Assembly (NCBI GenBank): GCA_003313425.1
Contig: NHZP01000011.1
Location: 434,001-498,000, forward strand
Reading direction: 5' to 3'
Length of the DNA: 64,000 bases
From: Pseudopyrenochaeta lycopersici
Lineage: Eukaryota > Ascomycota > Dothideomycetes > Pleosporales > Pseudopyrenochaetaceae
The notes under the pieces were generated by a model, which did no database searches, was not told the origin of the DNA, and was given only the letters and a program-made list of their open reading frames with translations. The position numbers and the translations under genes are program-made. Each line of letters starts with the position of its first letter. Position 1 is the first letter of the stretch. Shown one piece after another: positions 32,527 through 42,994 of the stretch.

Positions 32527-32988
32527 TTCTCTACGCAACACCTTTCATAACACTGAGAGCGAACCTTGGAGGAGATGAGGACACCATTGGCGAGAGCCGT
32601 GTATCACTATACCCTAATGACGAATAAATGAACAAAGATTCCGAAAATTGTGGATCGCACTATGCCGTGATGTGTGCATTTTCTGCTCGCCTTATGCTGT
32701 GCCATTTGTTACTTGGCTCATTGTTCGTGGGAATCCCATTTTTGGATGAGACTCGCGACGTCGTCTATCGTTGTATCACGCCTTGTCGCTCGATCGATCG
32801 ATCACCGTTTGACAAGTCGCCATTGTTTCTGTAGTGAACTAAAAGATATTTTAAGTGCAGGTTGAGATCTGGCCGTAGCGGATGATACAGCTCCATCATG
32901 CACCGAGCACGTCTACAGAGCATGAGTGTGGTGACGATTGAAAGCGAGGTGAAGCATCATGTCGTACTTTGCCATTTGCTGCAAGAGT
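32527..32988. other. 3' flanks of two convergent genes
   Basis: This 462-bp region separates the 3' ends of the HSP12-like gene and the WBP11-like gene. No feature other than presumed UTRs was recognised. Confidence 0.5.
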
Positions 32989-33957
32989 CTAGAGATCTTC
33001 ATCCTCGACTTCCTCGATCTCGACATGCCTGAGCTTGTTCTCCGCCACCGCTGCCTCATCATCTATGCCCCGTATCTTTCCTTTCAGTTCAGCAGCCATC
33101 ATATCGTATTGAGCTTCCTGCACCATAGCTTCTGTAGCATTCTCAGCAGCTTCCTTCGCTGATGTACCCTGCGCCTTCAAGAATGCCTCAAGCTCTTCGT
33201 TCACCTCTGCAACAGGTTCATCACTTATTTCCCCTTTTGCCTTCGTCTTCCCATCTATATACCCCTCTTCTTGGAGCTTGTCAAACTCTTCGGGTTCTAG
33301 TAGGCGACCCTCGCCCTTTGCTAACTTTATCTTTTGCGCAACCGATGCGGGCATGAACTTTGTCGCTTCCTTTAGGAAGTTGCGGACTTCAGGCGCGGCT
33401 TCGTAGACAATGGTTGGCTTCTTGGGCTCGGAAGGTAATTCTTCGGCTTCAGCATGCGGTTGTCGTTGGTTTCGTTGTCGTGGAATTGGCGGGGGCGTGT
33501 CGCGCGGCATGGGAATGTGTCGTACATCGTCATCAGTATCACTACTATCTTCTTCTTTCCGCTGTCCGTCTCTTGTCCGTTTGCCTAGTACACCACCTCT
33601 CCCGCCTCGACCACCTCTGAAGTCTCCCCTTTCACTCCTCTCTCCTCTGCTATCATCATCAAACCGTCTTTCTTGCTTGAAAACAGGTGCCTTGTCGCCA
33701 AGTGCTGCCCTGGCCTTGTTGACCGCCGCAAGGTCCTTCTCCAGCTCCTGGAGCCGTTGTCGCTCATGTGGTCGTATGCTCCCGTTTTGATCTAGTTCCT
33801 TGAGGCTGTCAATGTCGCGCTGTATGCGATTGGGGTTTCGACGCGCAAGCTTTTCGTTGCGCTGGGTTTGGAGGGTCGCTTTTTGTTTGCGGATTTGTTT
33901 TGCCTTTTCGGCCTTTTTAGCCTCCTGAACAGGGTTGTAATTCTTCTCTTTAGGCAT
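32989..33957 (-). CDS. WBP11-like splicing factor
   Basis: A single exon of 322 codons. Residues 1-80 form the Wbp11 domain: the start MPKEKNYNPVQEAKKAEKAKQ and the segment NEKLARRNPNRIQRDIDSLKELDQNG are typical. An Arg/Gly-rich stretch (FRGGRGGRGG) follows, then short proline runs (DTPPPIPRQ) that can bind WW domains. The C-terminal half is acidic and helical, with VRNFLKEATKFMPASVAQ conserved in fungal homologues. Animal WBP11 is a nuclear protein associated with the late spliceosome. This fungal form has far fewer PPGPPP motifs than the animal one. The role in splicing is inferred from the family. It is divergent from the orphan gene at 34189, with 231 bp between starts. Confidence 0.88.
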   Translation of the reverse strand: MPKEKNYNPVQEAKKAEKAKQIRKQKATLQTQRNEKLARRNPNRIQRDIDSLKELDQNGSIRPHERQRLQELEKDLAAVNKARAALGDKAPVFKQERRFDDDSRGERSERGDFRGGRGGRGGVLGKRTRDGQRKEEDSSDTDDDVRHIPMPRDTPPPIPRQRNQRQPHAEAEELPSEPKKPTIVYEAAPEVRNFLKEATKFMPASVAQKIKLAKGEGRLLEPEEFDKLQEEGYIDGKTKAKGEISDEPVAEVNEELEAFLKAQGTSAKEAAENATEAMVQEAQYDMMAAELKGKIRGIDDEAAVAENKLRHVEIEEVEDEDL

Positions 33958-34188
33958 GGTGGGTGCGCGATATTCGTTTTTCGGGCTACAAGGCTGCGGC
34001 GATGAAGTGAAACTCGATCTGGCGGATTTCGAGATTTAGGACTGACGTACTGGTAGGCCTGTGCTGAAGCTTTTGACGCGCCGGAAACTTGACGCGACTG
34101 CTCCCTGGAAAAAATAGTAAATTCGACTCAACCACAATTAGTCGACTGGGTTTATTCTAATCTCGAATAACTATAAGCGACTTGCGCA

Positions 34189-35354
34189 ATGTTTGTTCCT
34201 CGAGCTCTCCGGCTCAAGGGTGTTCACGAGCCGCAGCGGTCGAAGGCAGCGAAGACCCCTTCACAACAGCCACCAGATCAAATGGACACTAGGAATGAAG
34301 ATGCACTTGTGGAGGCAATGGAGAAGACACATACAACGTCTCCTGTTCAGTCAGAACAAGTTGATTCCAAAGCCATGAAGCGTGGTCCAAGGTTTATGAC
34401 CAAGCCTATCACATCTGAATATATTGCTCAGCTTGCAGCTGGTATCGAATTGATCTTTACCGATTATGCGCACCAGGAGCAGTCACGAATGAAGTGGCTC
34501 CAAGATCATCACCGAACAGTAGATGGAGAGGAGAGGTGTATATGAGCCCAATTTGTATTTTAAGAGTCGTTGCTGATGATAATCCAGTCATTCACCTCAC
34601 AGCTATCCTCACGCATCCGAACATCTCTTCAATGAAACCTGAAGCCTCTCAAGTTCTCCTCCAGGAAGCACTCCAAGCTCATCCCTCTAATATCCTCGAA
34701 TGCTCACAGAATGGCTACTACGTCCGCCGCAAGCCCTCTTCATACCCACCTCTATTCCTCCCCAATAATTCATTCGAAATGGTCGATGACGATGGCCTCA
34801 GTTTCTGGGACCAGCGTACCATCTATGTCGAGCCTCATCTGCGCAATCTCTGCCAGACACCCGCGAAAGTGGCATACTGGCTAGCAAAGTACGGGCAGTT
34901 AAGACCGAAATGGCTGCCGGTACAGGCAGTGCACATGCTTTGGAATAGTTGTGCCTTCGTGGTACTGAGCGGGAGTGTTATGCATGATAATACCTGGCGG
35001 AAATGGAGAGCAACTAGTCGGCCAGAGGATTGGAAGATCATGACCAAGGTTGAACATACACGGCGTACTTCCGAATATGTGGCATTGCTCGAAAAACAGA
35101 ACCCGAAAGGAATGCGCAAGGCTAAAATTAGTAATTGCGAGCTTCCAGCGATTGCGCGACCTGCAGCTCTACCTATGAACATGATAATTGTTCCAGAGTA
35201 TTCTGAACAGCCTCGAGACAAGAAAAGACGTAGAAAGCGAAAAGCCAACAAATCTGGTCAACTCGCTGACAATATTGAGACAAATGCAGACAACATCACA
35301 TCAGAAGGATTGGAAAATGATGCTGATGAACCAAGCAGAAAGCGTCGAAGCTGA
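34189..35354 (+). CDS. Conserved-looking hypothetical protein with basic tail
   Basis: Two exons (34189-34537, 34588-35354) encode 371 residues. The 50-nt intron (GTATAT donor, GCTGATG branch, CCAG) joins the two overlapping frames in phase and yields EERFIHLTAILTHPNI at the junction. I do not recognise the family. The start MFVPRALRLKG is basic and hydrophobic and could be a mitochondrial presequence. The body has a globular look, with GPRFMTKPITSEYIAQLAAG, FWDQRTIYVEPHLRNLC and LWNSCAFVVLSGSVMHDNTW. The tail carries a strong basic cluster (KKRRRKRKANK), a nuclear or RNA-binding signal, then an acidic stretch. The two signals point to different compartments, so location is open. Confidence 0.75.
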
Positions 35355-35827
35355 GGCATGAATGAGATCATCAGAGAGCATGGTACCCAGCGACTGACTC
35401 ACAGCGCAACGACAACTTGTCTACATGTCCTCACAAAGCGATATTGCAGTGGACCTTATTGCACTACCTATTGCATGTTGTTTTACCAAACCGTTGGGGA
35501 GAATTGAAGCTTAGCACTGTGCTCTCGTTCTAGTCCCGAATTACCCCGCTTACTCGCCGTCGCTGAGTTGTAAAAATTACCGAAAGCCACCGACAACATG
35601 GAGGCCCACCTCCAAGCAATATCATGTGGGCCGAGGAACCTAGACACCGCAAGAGGGGATTACCGCGGTGCCAGTTTCGACTTCCTTATATATGGATTCA
35701 CTTTAATAGGGTATTTGCTCGGAGTTATCGTCGATCTATCTGCCATCAATACTTCGCCTGTAGCTTGCTATCATCTGCCACTTCGGCCCAATCCCGCAAC
35801 AGCACTCGACTATACTAAAAAATCAAG
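35355..35827. other. Intergenic region, promoter of acyl-CoA ligase gene
   Basis: This 473-bp region lies between two plus-strand genes. No specific element was recognised. Confidence 0.5.
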
Positions 35828-37703
35828 ATGACAACCATAGTTGAAAAAACGCCCGCCGGCACCATCTATCGCGCCGCAAAGACATATCCGGTCCCAGATG
35901 TTGACATTCTGACACTTCTTTTTGGTAAGTCTACTCTCCTCAAATATATGTCGTTCAGCATTCAAAAGTGCCAAAAAAAGGCCACGTGATAACGCGACGA
36001 CGCCGCGCCTATCTTATCATATTGACTCTCGACAGACTCAGAAAATAGCTTGGCGAAGCCAGACACACCTATTCATATTTCAGCAGTTGACCCTAGTCTT
36101 GTTTTGACCACCTCACGAGCACGCGACCTAACTCAAGCAACTTCAGCAGCTCTTCGCAAGCACTTCGGCATCGGTGCCCAAGGAGCAGGAAAAGACATAT
36201 GTTCTGTCATATCAACAGGGCACTATCTACTACCAGTCCTCTCATACGGCATCATAGGCGCCGGTGGGGTCTTTTCTGCCGCATCAGCTGCAAGCACAGC
36301 TACTGAACTCAGCAAACAAATACAAGGTGCTCAATCGAAGATATTAATCACTGTCGAAGCCACAAAAGAGACTGCTGTCAAGGCAGCGGAAGAAGCGGGC
36401 TGGGGCGCGAATGGCGGTGGACGAGTTCTATTGATGAGCGTGGGCAAAGAGTGGTCGTTAAAAGCTATCCAGAATAATGGACAGTTAGGTCAGAACTTGA
36501 TTCACCAGAGTGACAAGCTGCCATGGCCGAAGATTACAGATCCGCAAGAGTTGGAAAACAGCCTGGTGGTTCTCATCTACAGCTCTGGAACGACTGGTTT
36601 ACCGAAAGGTGTGTATGGCGCTATCATCACTATACAATTGTAAGATTTGGTGCTCACCGTTTATAGGAGTAAAACTCTCTCATCGAAATCTCGTAGCAGA
36701 AGCAGTCATCCCTGGTGATATGTTCAAGGCCTGGATTGCCGAGTCACGACCAAACTTCGAATACCGAACCCTTGCACATCTGCCTACTGCCCATATTGCT
36801 GGAATTCAAGGCTACCTAATCAACCCCTTCTATATGGGAGGTCCTGTGTACTGGTTACCACGCTTCGATTTTGCACAATTTCTCGAATACAATGCCAAAT
36901 ACAAGATTACATTTTTCTTTACGGTCCCACCAATCTACCTCCTGATCGCCAAATCACCTGCGGTGACCGATCAATTCAAAACCCTTGAAGTGGCGATTTC
37001 GGGTGCTGCACCACTCGGTAAGGAATTACAGCATGCGGCCAGTCAGAAGTTGGGTGGTCCTGAATGTTTCATCAGCCAAACATGGGGTCTCTCGGAAACC
37101 ACAGGCAGCGCAACAGTGATGCCAGTGGGCATGAACGACGACACTGGTTCGGTGTCTCCATTGATTCCTAATATGATTGCCCGTCTTGTTGACGATGACG
37201 GGAAAGATGTCGAGCCCGGCAAACCTGGTGAGGTACTCGTCAAAGGTCCCGTCGTGTGCAAGGGGTACTACGAGAACGAGGCTGCGAATCGTGAGTCCTT
37301 CACTGGAGACTGGTTTCACACAGGTGACATTGCAGAATTTCGCAATGGTCTATTCTATATCGTTGATCGGAAGAAGGAACTCATCAAATACAAAGGGCTG
37401 CAAGTCGCGCCTGCGGAACTTGAAGCCTTGCTCCTCAGCCATGAAGATATCCTAGACGCAGCAGTTATTGGCGTAGATACAGATGACGGCACAAATGAAG
37501 TCCCACGAGCCTACGTTGTTGCGGACGCAAAGAAGATCAGTGGACAGCAAATCATAGATTTCGTCAAGAAGAACGTTGCGAGCCACAAACAATTACGAGG
37601 TGGTGTAGTATATTTAGATGCGATCCCCAAGTCTCCTGCAGGAAAGATCTTGAGGAAAGACTTGAGGGCACTAGCGAAGAAGGAGCAGGGCGCAAAGTTG
37701 TGA
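35828..37703 (+). CDS. 4-coumarate-CoA ligase-like acyl-CoA synthetase, probably peroxisomal
   Basis: Three exons (35828-35924, 36036-36608, 36667-37703) encode 568 residues, the usual size of the 4CL-like branch of ANL adenylating enzymes. The enzyme activates a carboxylic acid as an acyl-AMP and transfers it to CoA. The AMP-binding P-loop YSSGTTGLPKG spans the second intron, the later motif is SQTWGLSETTG, the hinge GDWFHTGD follows, and the catalytic lysine motif is PKSPAGKILRK. The first 111-nt intron is longer than average. The C-terminus ends Ala-Lys-Leu, an accepted variant of the type 1 peroxisomal signal. Substrates could be phenylpropanoid or medium-chain acids; the sequence does not choose. 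No secondary-metabolism partner lies next to it. Confidence 0.93.
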
Positions 37704-38426
37704 ACGTGGGGGTCTGTACATTGACTATCCTAGTATCTTTGTTGCACGCAAGTCGGAAGCGATTGAACCCCTCTCCGAAAGATTAGCGATGATGAGGTGA
37801 CGAAACAATATGAATGGTTCAATGCACCTCATCCAACAAATTTCCGCAAGAACTCTATTGGAGCACTGCCTGAACACACTCTCTATCAGGCCATCGCAAG
37901 ATCCACGCGTTCCTTGACGAGGCTCGCAATTTTATCGCCGAGAATAATCCCACTACCGTCATTGCATAAATCATTTTTACATCGATGCCCCAGTCACTAA
38001 TCACCCCGGAATCCACATCGAGGTACCTACCCGATGCTTTGTGGGCAGGCGGAGAAAGGCCCGAAAGCCGTTAAGAGCAACGTGGCTCAATGGGGCCTGG
38101 TGAACGGGTCAGTCCTTGCGGAGCCTCGAACTAGTAAATTCCCCCGCACGCTACACCTGAGAAGTCCTGTCGTCCGTTAGCAAAAACATCGCTGCATCTA
38201 GGTAACGATGTCATAGATCTGCCAATTCTGCAGGGGAAAAGTAAAAATGGGATCTGCCTAGGTACCCAAGTGGCGGTAGATTAACAAGTGGGCTATGTTA
38301 ACTAAATGTTATAAGAAAGGCCGTGAAGTATGTTTTACTTTAAAGTTTCGGAATTTCACGACGTTTACTCAGGTAGTAGTAAGGGTTTCAGACAGGAAAC
38401 CTCAATATCATATATCAATTATCAAT
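37704..38426. other. Intergenic region, promoter of HbpS-like gene
   Basis: This 723-bp region between two plus-strand genes has no recognisable coding content. Its last 120 bp are A/T-rich and probably contain the promoter. Confidence 0.5.
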
Positions 38427-38930
38427 ATGAAGCTCTCACTATCCTTCCTCGCGCTCCTCCCAGCGGCAGTCTTCGCGCAAGCCAATTCGAGCAACACACC
38501 CAATCAACGCTCTTATATATCCTCCTCACAAGCGCAAACTCTCATAAAAGCAGCCGTCGCAAACGCCACAGCCATTAATGTCCCGCAGAATATCGCCGTA
38601 GTCGACCCCTCAGGCTTGCTCGTCGCTTTCCTTCGCATGGACAACGCATACTTAGGCTCCATCGACATCTCTATAAAGAAGGCACGAACAGCTGTACTCT
38701 TCAACGGAATACCATCGGGAGGTCTGTACGATGCTGTGCAACCGGGAGCCCCGTTGTACGGAGTTGAGCAAACAAATGGAGGTTTGGTTGTATTTGGGGG
38801 TGGGTTTCCGATTTATTGGGATGGGCAATTGATTGGTGGAGTCGGGGCAAGTGGAGGTTCGGTTTCTGAGGACATTCAAGTCGCAACGGCGGGTGTGCTG
38901 GGATTGGGTGCAAGCACGAGTGCGTCGTAG
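38427..38930 (+). CDS. Secreted HbpS/GlcG-like (DUF336) protein
   Basis: The ATG at 38427 gives a 167-residue protein in one exon; the frame is open further upstream, but this start supplies a clean signal peptide (MKLSLSFLALLPAAVFA). The rest is a complete HbpS/GlcG domain: SSQAQTLIKAAVANATAI, VAVVDPSGLLVAFLRMD-like core, then KKARTAVLF and the Gly-rich end FGGGFPIYWDGQLIGGVGAS. Bacterial relatives bind haem (HbpS) or lie in glycolate operons (GlcG); the fungal secreted versions have no proven role. The domain is of normal length. A haem- or small-molecule-binding extracellular function is possible but inferred. Confidence 0.9.
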   Translation: MKLSLSFLALLPAAVFAQANSSNTPNQRSYISSSQAQTLIKAAVANATAINVPQNIAVVDPSGLLVAFLRMDNAYLGSIDISIKKARTAVLFNGIPSGGLYDAVQPGAPLYGVEQTNGGLVVFGGGFPIYWDGQLIGGVGASGGSVSEDIQVATAGVLGLGASTSAS

Positions 38931-39168
38931 TGAAGATAATGGAAGGATTTCGTGGTAGTCAGTTAAGAGAGGTCTGACGATTAAAATACCAGCCAACAAG
39001 AGGTATTTGCATTCACTGTACATACTTACTAGAACACCCACCACCAAATAGTTGTCATAATAGAAAATGAAATTTAAAATTCCCGGCTTTCTTTTGGATG
39101 TGGTGGTGTCCTAGGGGAGGTGTGCTGAACGGCGCTCAATGAGCGTTCTTTATCATGCCAGTAAACGT

Positions 39169-39207
<39 letters not shown>

Positions 39208-39260
39208 AGGGAGGGAAGTGTTTCATTGAGGTTCTTATGAAAACGCCATTGTCCCCGCAA
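38931..39260. other. Convergent 3' flanks with GA microsatellite
   Basis: This 330-bp region lies between the 3' ends of the HbpS-like and DUF3632 genes. It contains a (GA)n/(GGGA)n microsatellite, listed separately. Confidence 0.6.
39172..39216. repeat. (GA)n then (GGGA)n microsatellite
   Basis: An unbroken run of alternating A and G (39172-39200) passes into GGGA units (39201-39216). It sits just 3' of the DUF3632 gene stop. Such purine tracts vary in length between strains. Confidence 0.95.
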
Positions 39261-40230
39261 TTAGACCATCTTTTGCTTGCGAATATGCTCGAATGTCTCT
39301 GCACGCTCCATACCCTGGACGGCATCCTTCACAATGCTTCTCGTCTGTTCCTTCACACTCTCCAGATTGCCAATCTCAAAAAATCGCTCTTTCCAAAATG
39401 ACCACCTATCTTTACTGAACTCGGGCTTACCCTTCCACAGCTTTCCTCCCCTCGCCGGATTACCCTGCTTCGGATCTGTAGGCGTGAGATCTTGTTCTCT
39501 CTCGAATAACTTGTGCCCCGTGCCGATAACCCACGCTGTGGCAGCTGGCAAATAAGCATCTAATTTTTGCGCTGCGGTGGCATCTTTGTCGTCTTCATGA
39601 GGAGTTTCAAGCGCTTCGCGCATAGTCCAGATGGCAAAGATGGACAAGTCTTCGAATCCTTGAGCTGTGATAAGGGCGAAGAAATGGTTCACATTGGCCC
39701 AAGCCTCGACTTCGATGTCGAAGAAGCCGTTTTGGGTTGCTATTGGCTGGTCGTTGTACGCTTCACGGCACGCCATCGATAAATCTGTCATAGAGTGGTA
39801 GAGATAGTTGTACTGTTCACTTCCGGGTATCGAATGATTCTTGAATGCGGCGACTATTTCGATGACTATATTGTGCTTGTGTAGGTCATGGTGTGAGATT
39901 CGTCTTGCTGAGTGGATAATGCTGTACCATAGGTCCATAAAGTCAATGTCGTCCAGTTTGCTTGCAACTATCTTTTCGTCGATGGGACTGAATATTTTTG
40001 ACGATAATTCGTCAAGAACAATTTTTCTTTCCAAATAGTCCTGAATAGTGGAATAGACGGCACTGTCATCGTGTGGGCGAAACCAGCCTCTAATTTTCGC
40101 TATTTGGTCGATCTTCTCGCCCTCATCCTGTGAGCTAGATAAGACTTCTTTGATCTTTCGATTTTGTTCCTTCAAGACATCAGGTATGGAAATTAATAAC
40201 GATGGCAGTACTTACTGCAGTACCAGACAT
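39261..40230 (-). CDS. DUF3632-type fungal protein of unknown function
   Basis: Two exons, a 15-base first exon (40230-40216, MSGTA) and 40169-39261, encode 307 residues. The 46-nt intron has GTAAGT, a CCTGATG branch and TTGAAG. The protein is all-helical and resembles the fungal DUF3632 family: SVYSTIQDYLER-like N-terminal helix, LWYSIIHSARRISHHDLHKH, the Trp-rich ANVNHFFALITAQGFEDLSIFAIW segment, and RWSFWKERF near the C-terminus. No catalytic motif, signal or membrane helix is present. Members are widespread in ascomycetes and uncharacterised. The family name is recalled from its pattern and should be checked by a profile search. Confidence 0.82.
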
Positions 40231-42175
40231 ATTGCTCTTGTATGTCTGAAATTCTCGTGATGTGCAAGGTGTAAAAAACCGAAACGTGGTCTGGGGATAA
40301 GGTGTAGTGATATCATAGGTCGTGATTCGTCGGCCAACCCCGCGTTCACGTGTGTGCGGATCAAAGCCAATTGGAGCAACTGCGCAACGTACCTTCCTGT
40401 TCCACCACCCTGTCCGCAAGGTATTTCCATGCCTTAACATGGAGGCTTTGAGGAATCCAAAATCTGTATCGGTCAATGTACCAGCTTTTTATCTGCCGTC
40501 ATGATCCGGAACCGGTCTCTTGAGGTCCCTTTTAGGTGGAAATTCCAGCGGTCATCAAACGATTCGATCGGGAGAGCCCAAATATATTCAGGTTCACAGC
40601 CCCTGCTTACAAAGCGGTCCTCAAGTATGCGGTAAAGTAGACAAGCGGCAACTGATCTGCCATTGACTAGGGTCCCGGATAACATCAAACGTCTACAGCG
40701 TCGTGATGGTCGTGCAAACAGTTCAATCATTCCTCTGACAGAGCATCTTAAGACATCTGAGAGAGCCTAAGAAGTTCTCCGATATAAGACCTCTCGAACT
40801 TTGACGCTTTCTCGGCGGTCCGTCCTTTGCACTGAGCTGGAAAGTTTTTACGCTCTACCTTTCGCACGCTGTTTGAAAGATACCGGCAGAGTCATTGTTG
40901 TGGTTTATATGATTGGCATTTCTACAGCCCTATGTCCCCGTGTACAGCGAATTAGGCAGTGTACTTGGTGGCTATTGGTCTCGGGTCCTAATAGGGAGCT
41001 TTGTCGCGGGCATGGTGATATAATTTGTTGTGACGGGAGCTAAGCTGTAGATCTTTCGTGTAAGGTCTGAGTTTGCTGTACCACCGGCAACTGCCTACCT
41101 TGTATTGGACGAAACGGGCTGAATTTCGATCCTAATGCAACAACAATAGCTTGTAAGACTACTATTCCTGGGGTTTCATGCACCATCATCGAGGGATTTA
41201 CTATAGCTGCTGGTCTATAGCTGCTGGGAAGGCGAGATGGAAGCTTCGGAACTATCATTATGTTCATGGTGTTTCAGATTTGTAACTGAAACCGAGATTG
41301 GCGAAAGTGAGCAGTCACGTCTTGATGCGAAGCAGAAGACTATTCTCTTGCCTCTAAGAATTGAAGGAGTTATAGCCGCGACACATCTGCATCACAGCGC
41401 CGGGCTTACGAGATGCTGGGTCACTGTTGCAGTCCAGTAGCTTCAATACAGCATGAATACAGTTTCTCTGGCTTTGGAGAGTAGCGAGGCGAAAGAGTTT
41501 CGGACTTCCAATGCCTTCTGTAACCATTTTACGGATTTTGGTTACAGTTTGTCATGTTGAAAAAAGAGACAGTCGTACGACATGGCAAGAGATTGTTGTC
41601 CAAGAATAGTTGCGAATGATGCACCATATAATCCCCAAGCGGGTAGGATTTGGGTGAGAGTGAGGCAACCAACGATGATGATTCAGAGCAACTTTGATGA
41701 AGTCGTGCTTATCACTGACAATTACGAGGGGCTGAGCGGTGAGAATTTACTGAGGGAGTCCAATCCTTCTCATAGATTTAAAGGACGACTACGATGTGGA
41801 ATGTGCCTGGAGAAGACGTTGGAGACGCTCCACCCTTTGAAGACTTGGAGCTCGGAGCTAGATGATGACAGCAAAAGGCTCGGCTGATAGTCGGACTGTT
41901 ACCCTTCATAAGGATTGGGTCTAATGACGGTGCGTGATAGTAGTCAAATATAAGTTGCAACGAGATGCATCACATCGTAATGAGAATGAAGTTGGTTACT
42001 TTGCATGCTGGAACAAGTGTGGTGTTGTCAAGGTGGAAGGTGCACAGCCACAGTGGCTCAACGCCAAGGGCGGCCCTAGCGGCTCGCCCGCACACAAGTT
42101 CGCGACTTCTTCAATATTCACCGAACGACGACAACCCACGACTAACAACACAGGTATTGCGCCAACACCGCCAAC
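40231..42175. other. Divergent intergenic region, nothing recognised
   Basis: This 1.9-kb gap separates divergent genes. Only short frames are present and none has recognisable content. The final 80 bp resemble a ribosomal-protein leader. No tRNA, repeat family or transposon was seen. Confidence 0.5.
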
Positions 42176-42994
42176 ATGCGTACCTACGACGATTCCTTCA
42201 GCGGTCAGAAGATCTACCCCGGCAAGGTGCGTTCCGCCGTCTCTCCACGTCGCCATGTCCTCCGCCAGATATCAATATTCCCGTATCCCGCCACGGCGAC
42301 ACACCCCAGGCGGAGGACATTAGCAACGGCACAGTTAGACGAACAGTCGCTGACAGGATATATAGGGCAAGCTTTACATCCGTGGCGACAGCAAGATCTT
42401 CCGCTTCCAGAATGGCAAGACCGAGTCCCTTTTCCTCCAGCGCAAGAACCCTCGCAAGATCTCTTGGACAACCCTTTACCGAAGGATGCACAAGAAGGGT
42501 ATCTCTGAGGTTAGTACCCGCAATTGCACATACCTTTTGTTCACGGAGCATTGAAGCAAGGCGTGGGCTATGACATCAGGGGCAATTATGAGAGCGCATG
42601 TAGAGCAGCAGTAGTGCAGCCGCCGCCGCCATCTTAACCTTGCTTCCACTCTACACATCAATCTTTTAATAGTAAAGATCCAGCGCTAACGACTGTCACT
42701 TAACAGGAAGTTGCCAAGAAGCGAACTCGCCGCACAGTTAAGCACCAGCGTGCCATCGTCGGTGCCTCGCTCGATGTAATCAAGGAGCGCCGTTCTCAGC
42801 GCCCCGAGGCCCGCGCTGCCGCTCGCAGCGCCGCCATCAAGGAGGGCAAGGAGGCGAAGGCTGCCGCTGAGTCCAAGAAGAAGGCCGAGAAGGCAAAGAA
42901 CGCATCCAGCGCCGCACGAGGCCAGGCCGGCAAGATCCAGAGCAAGCAGGGTGCCAAGGGCTCAGCACCAAAGGTGCAGGCAAGGACTCGTTAA
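42176..42994 (+). CDS. RPL24: 60S ribosomal protein eL24 (RPL24)
   Basis: Three exons (42176-42226, 42366-42509, 42707-42994) encode 160 residues. The sequence is diagnostic for eL24 of the large subunit: [17 protein letters not shown] in exon 1, [18 protein letters not shown] and [20 protein letters not shown] in exon 2, and the Lys/Arg/Ala-rich tail [19 protein letters not shown] in exon 3. The introns are long for this window, 139 and 197 nt, which is usual in highly expressed fungal ribosomal protein genes. I looked in the 197-nt intron for C/D-box snoRNA motifs and saw no convincing pair. The start has a good Kozak-like context (aacATGcg). Confidence 0.96.

Noticed and set aside
40231..42175. 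Search for a hidden gene, tRNA or transposon in a 1.9-kb gap
   Set aside because: Only short frames, no tRNA B-box-like sequence and no terminal repeats were seen.
42510..42706. Possible snoRNA in the long second intron of RPL24
   Set aside because: No convincing C box/D box pair or H/ACA pattern could be found by eye.
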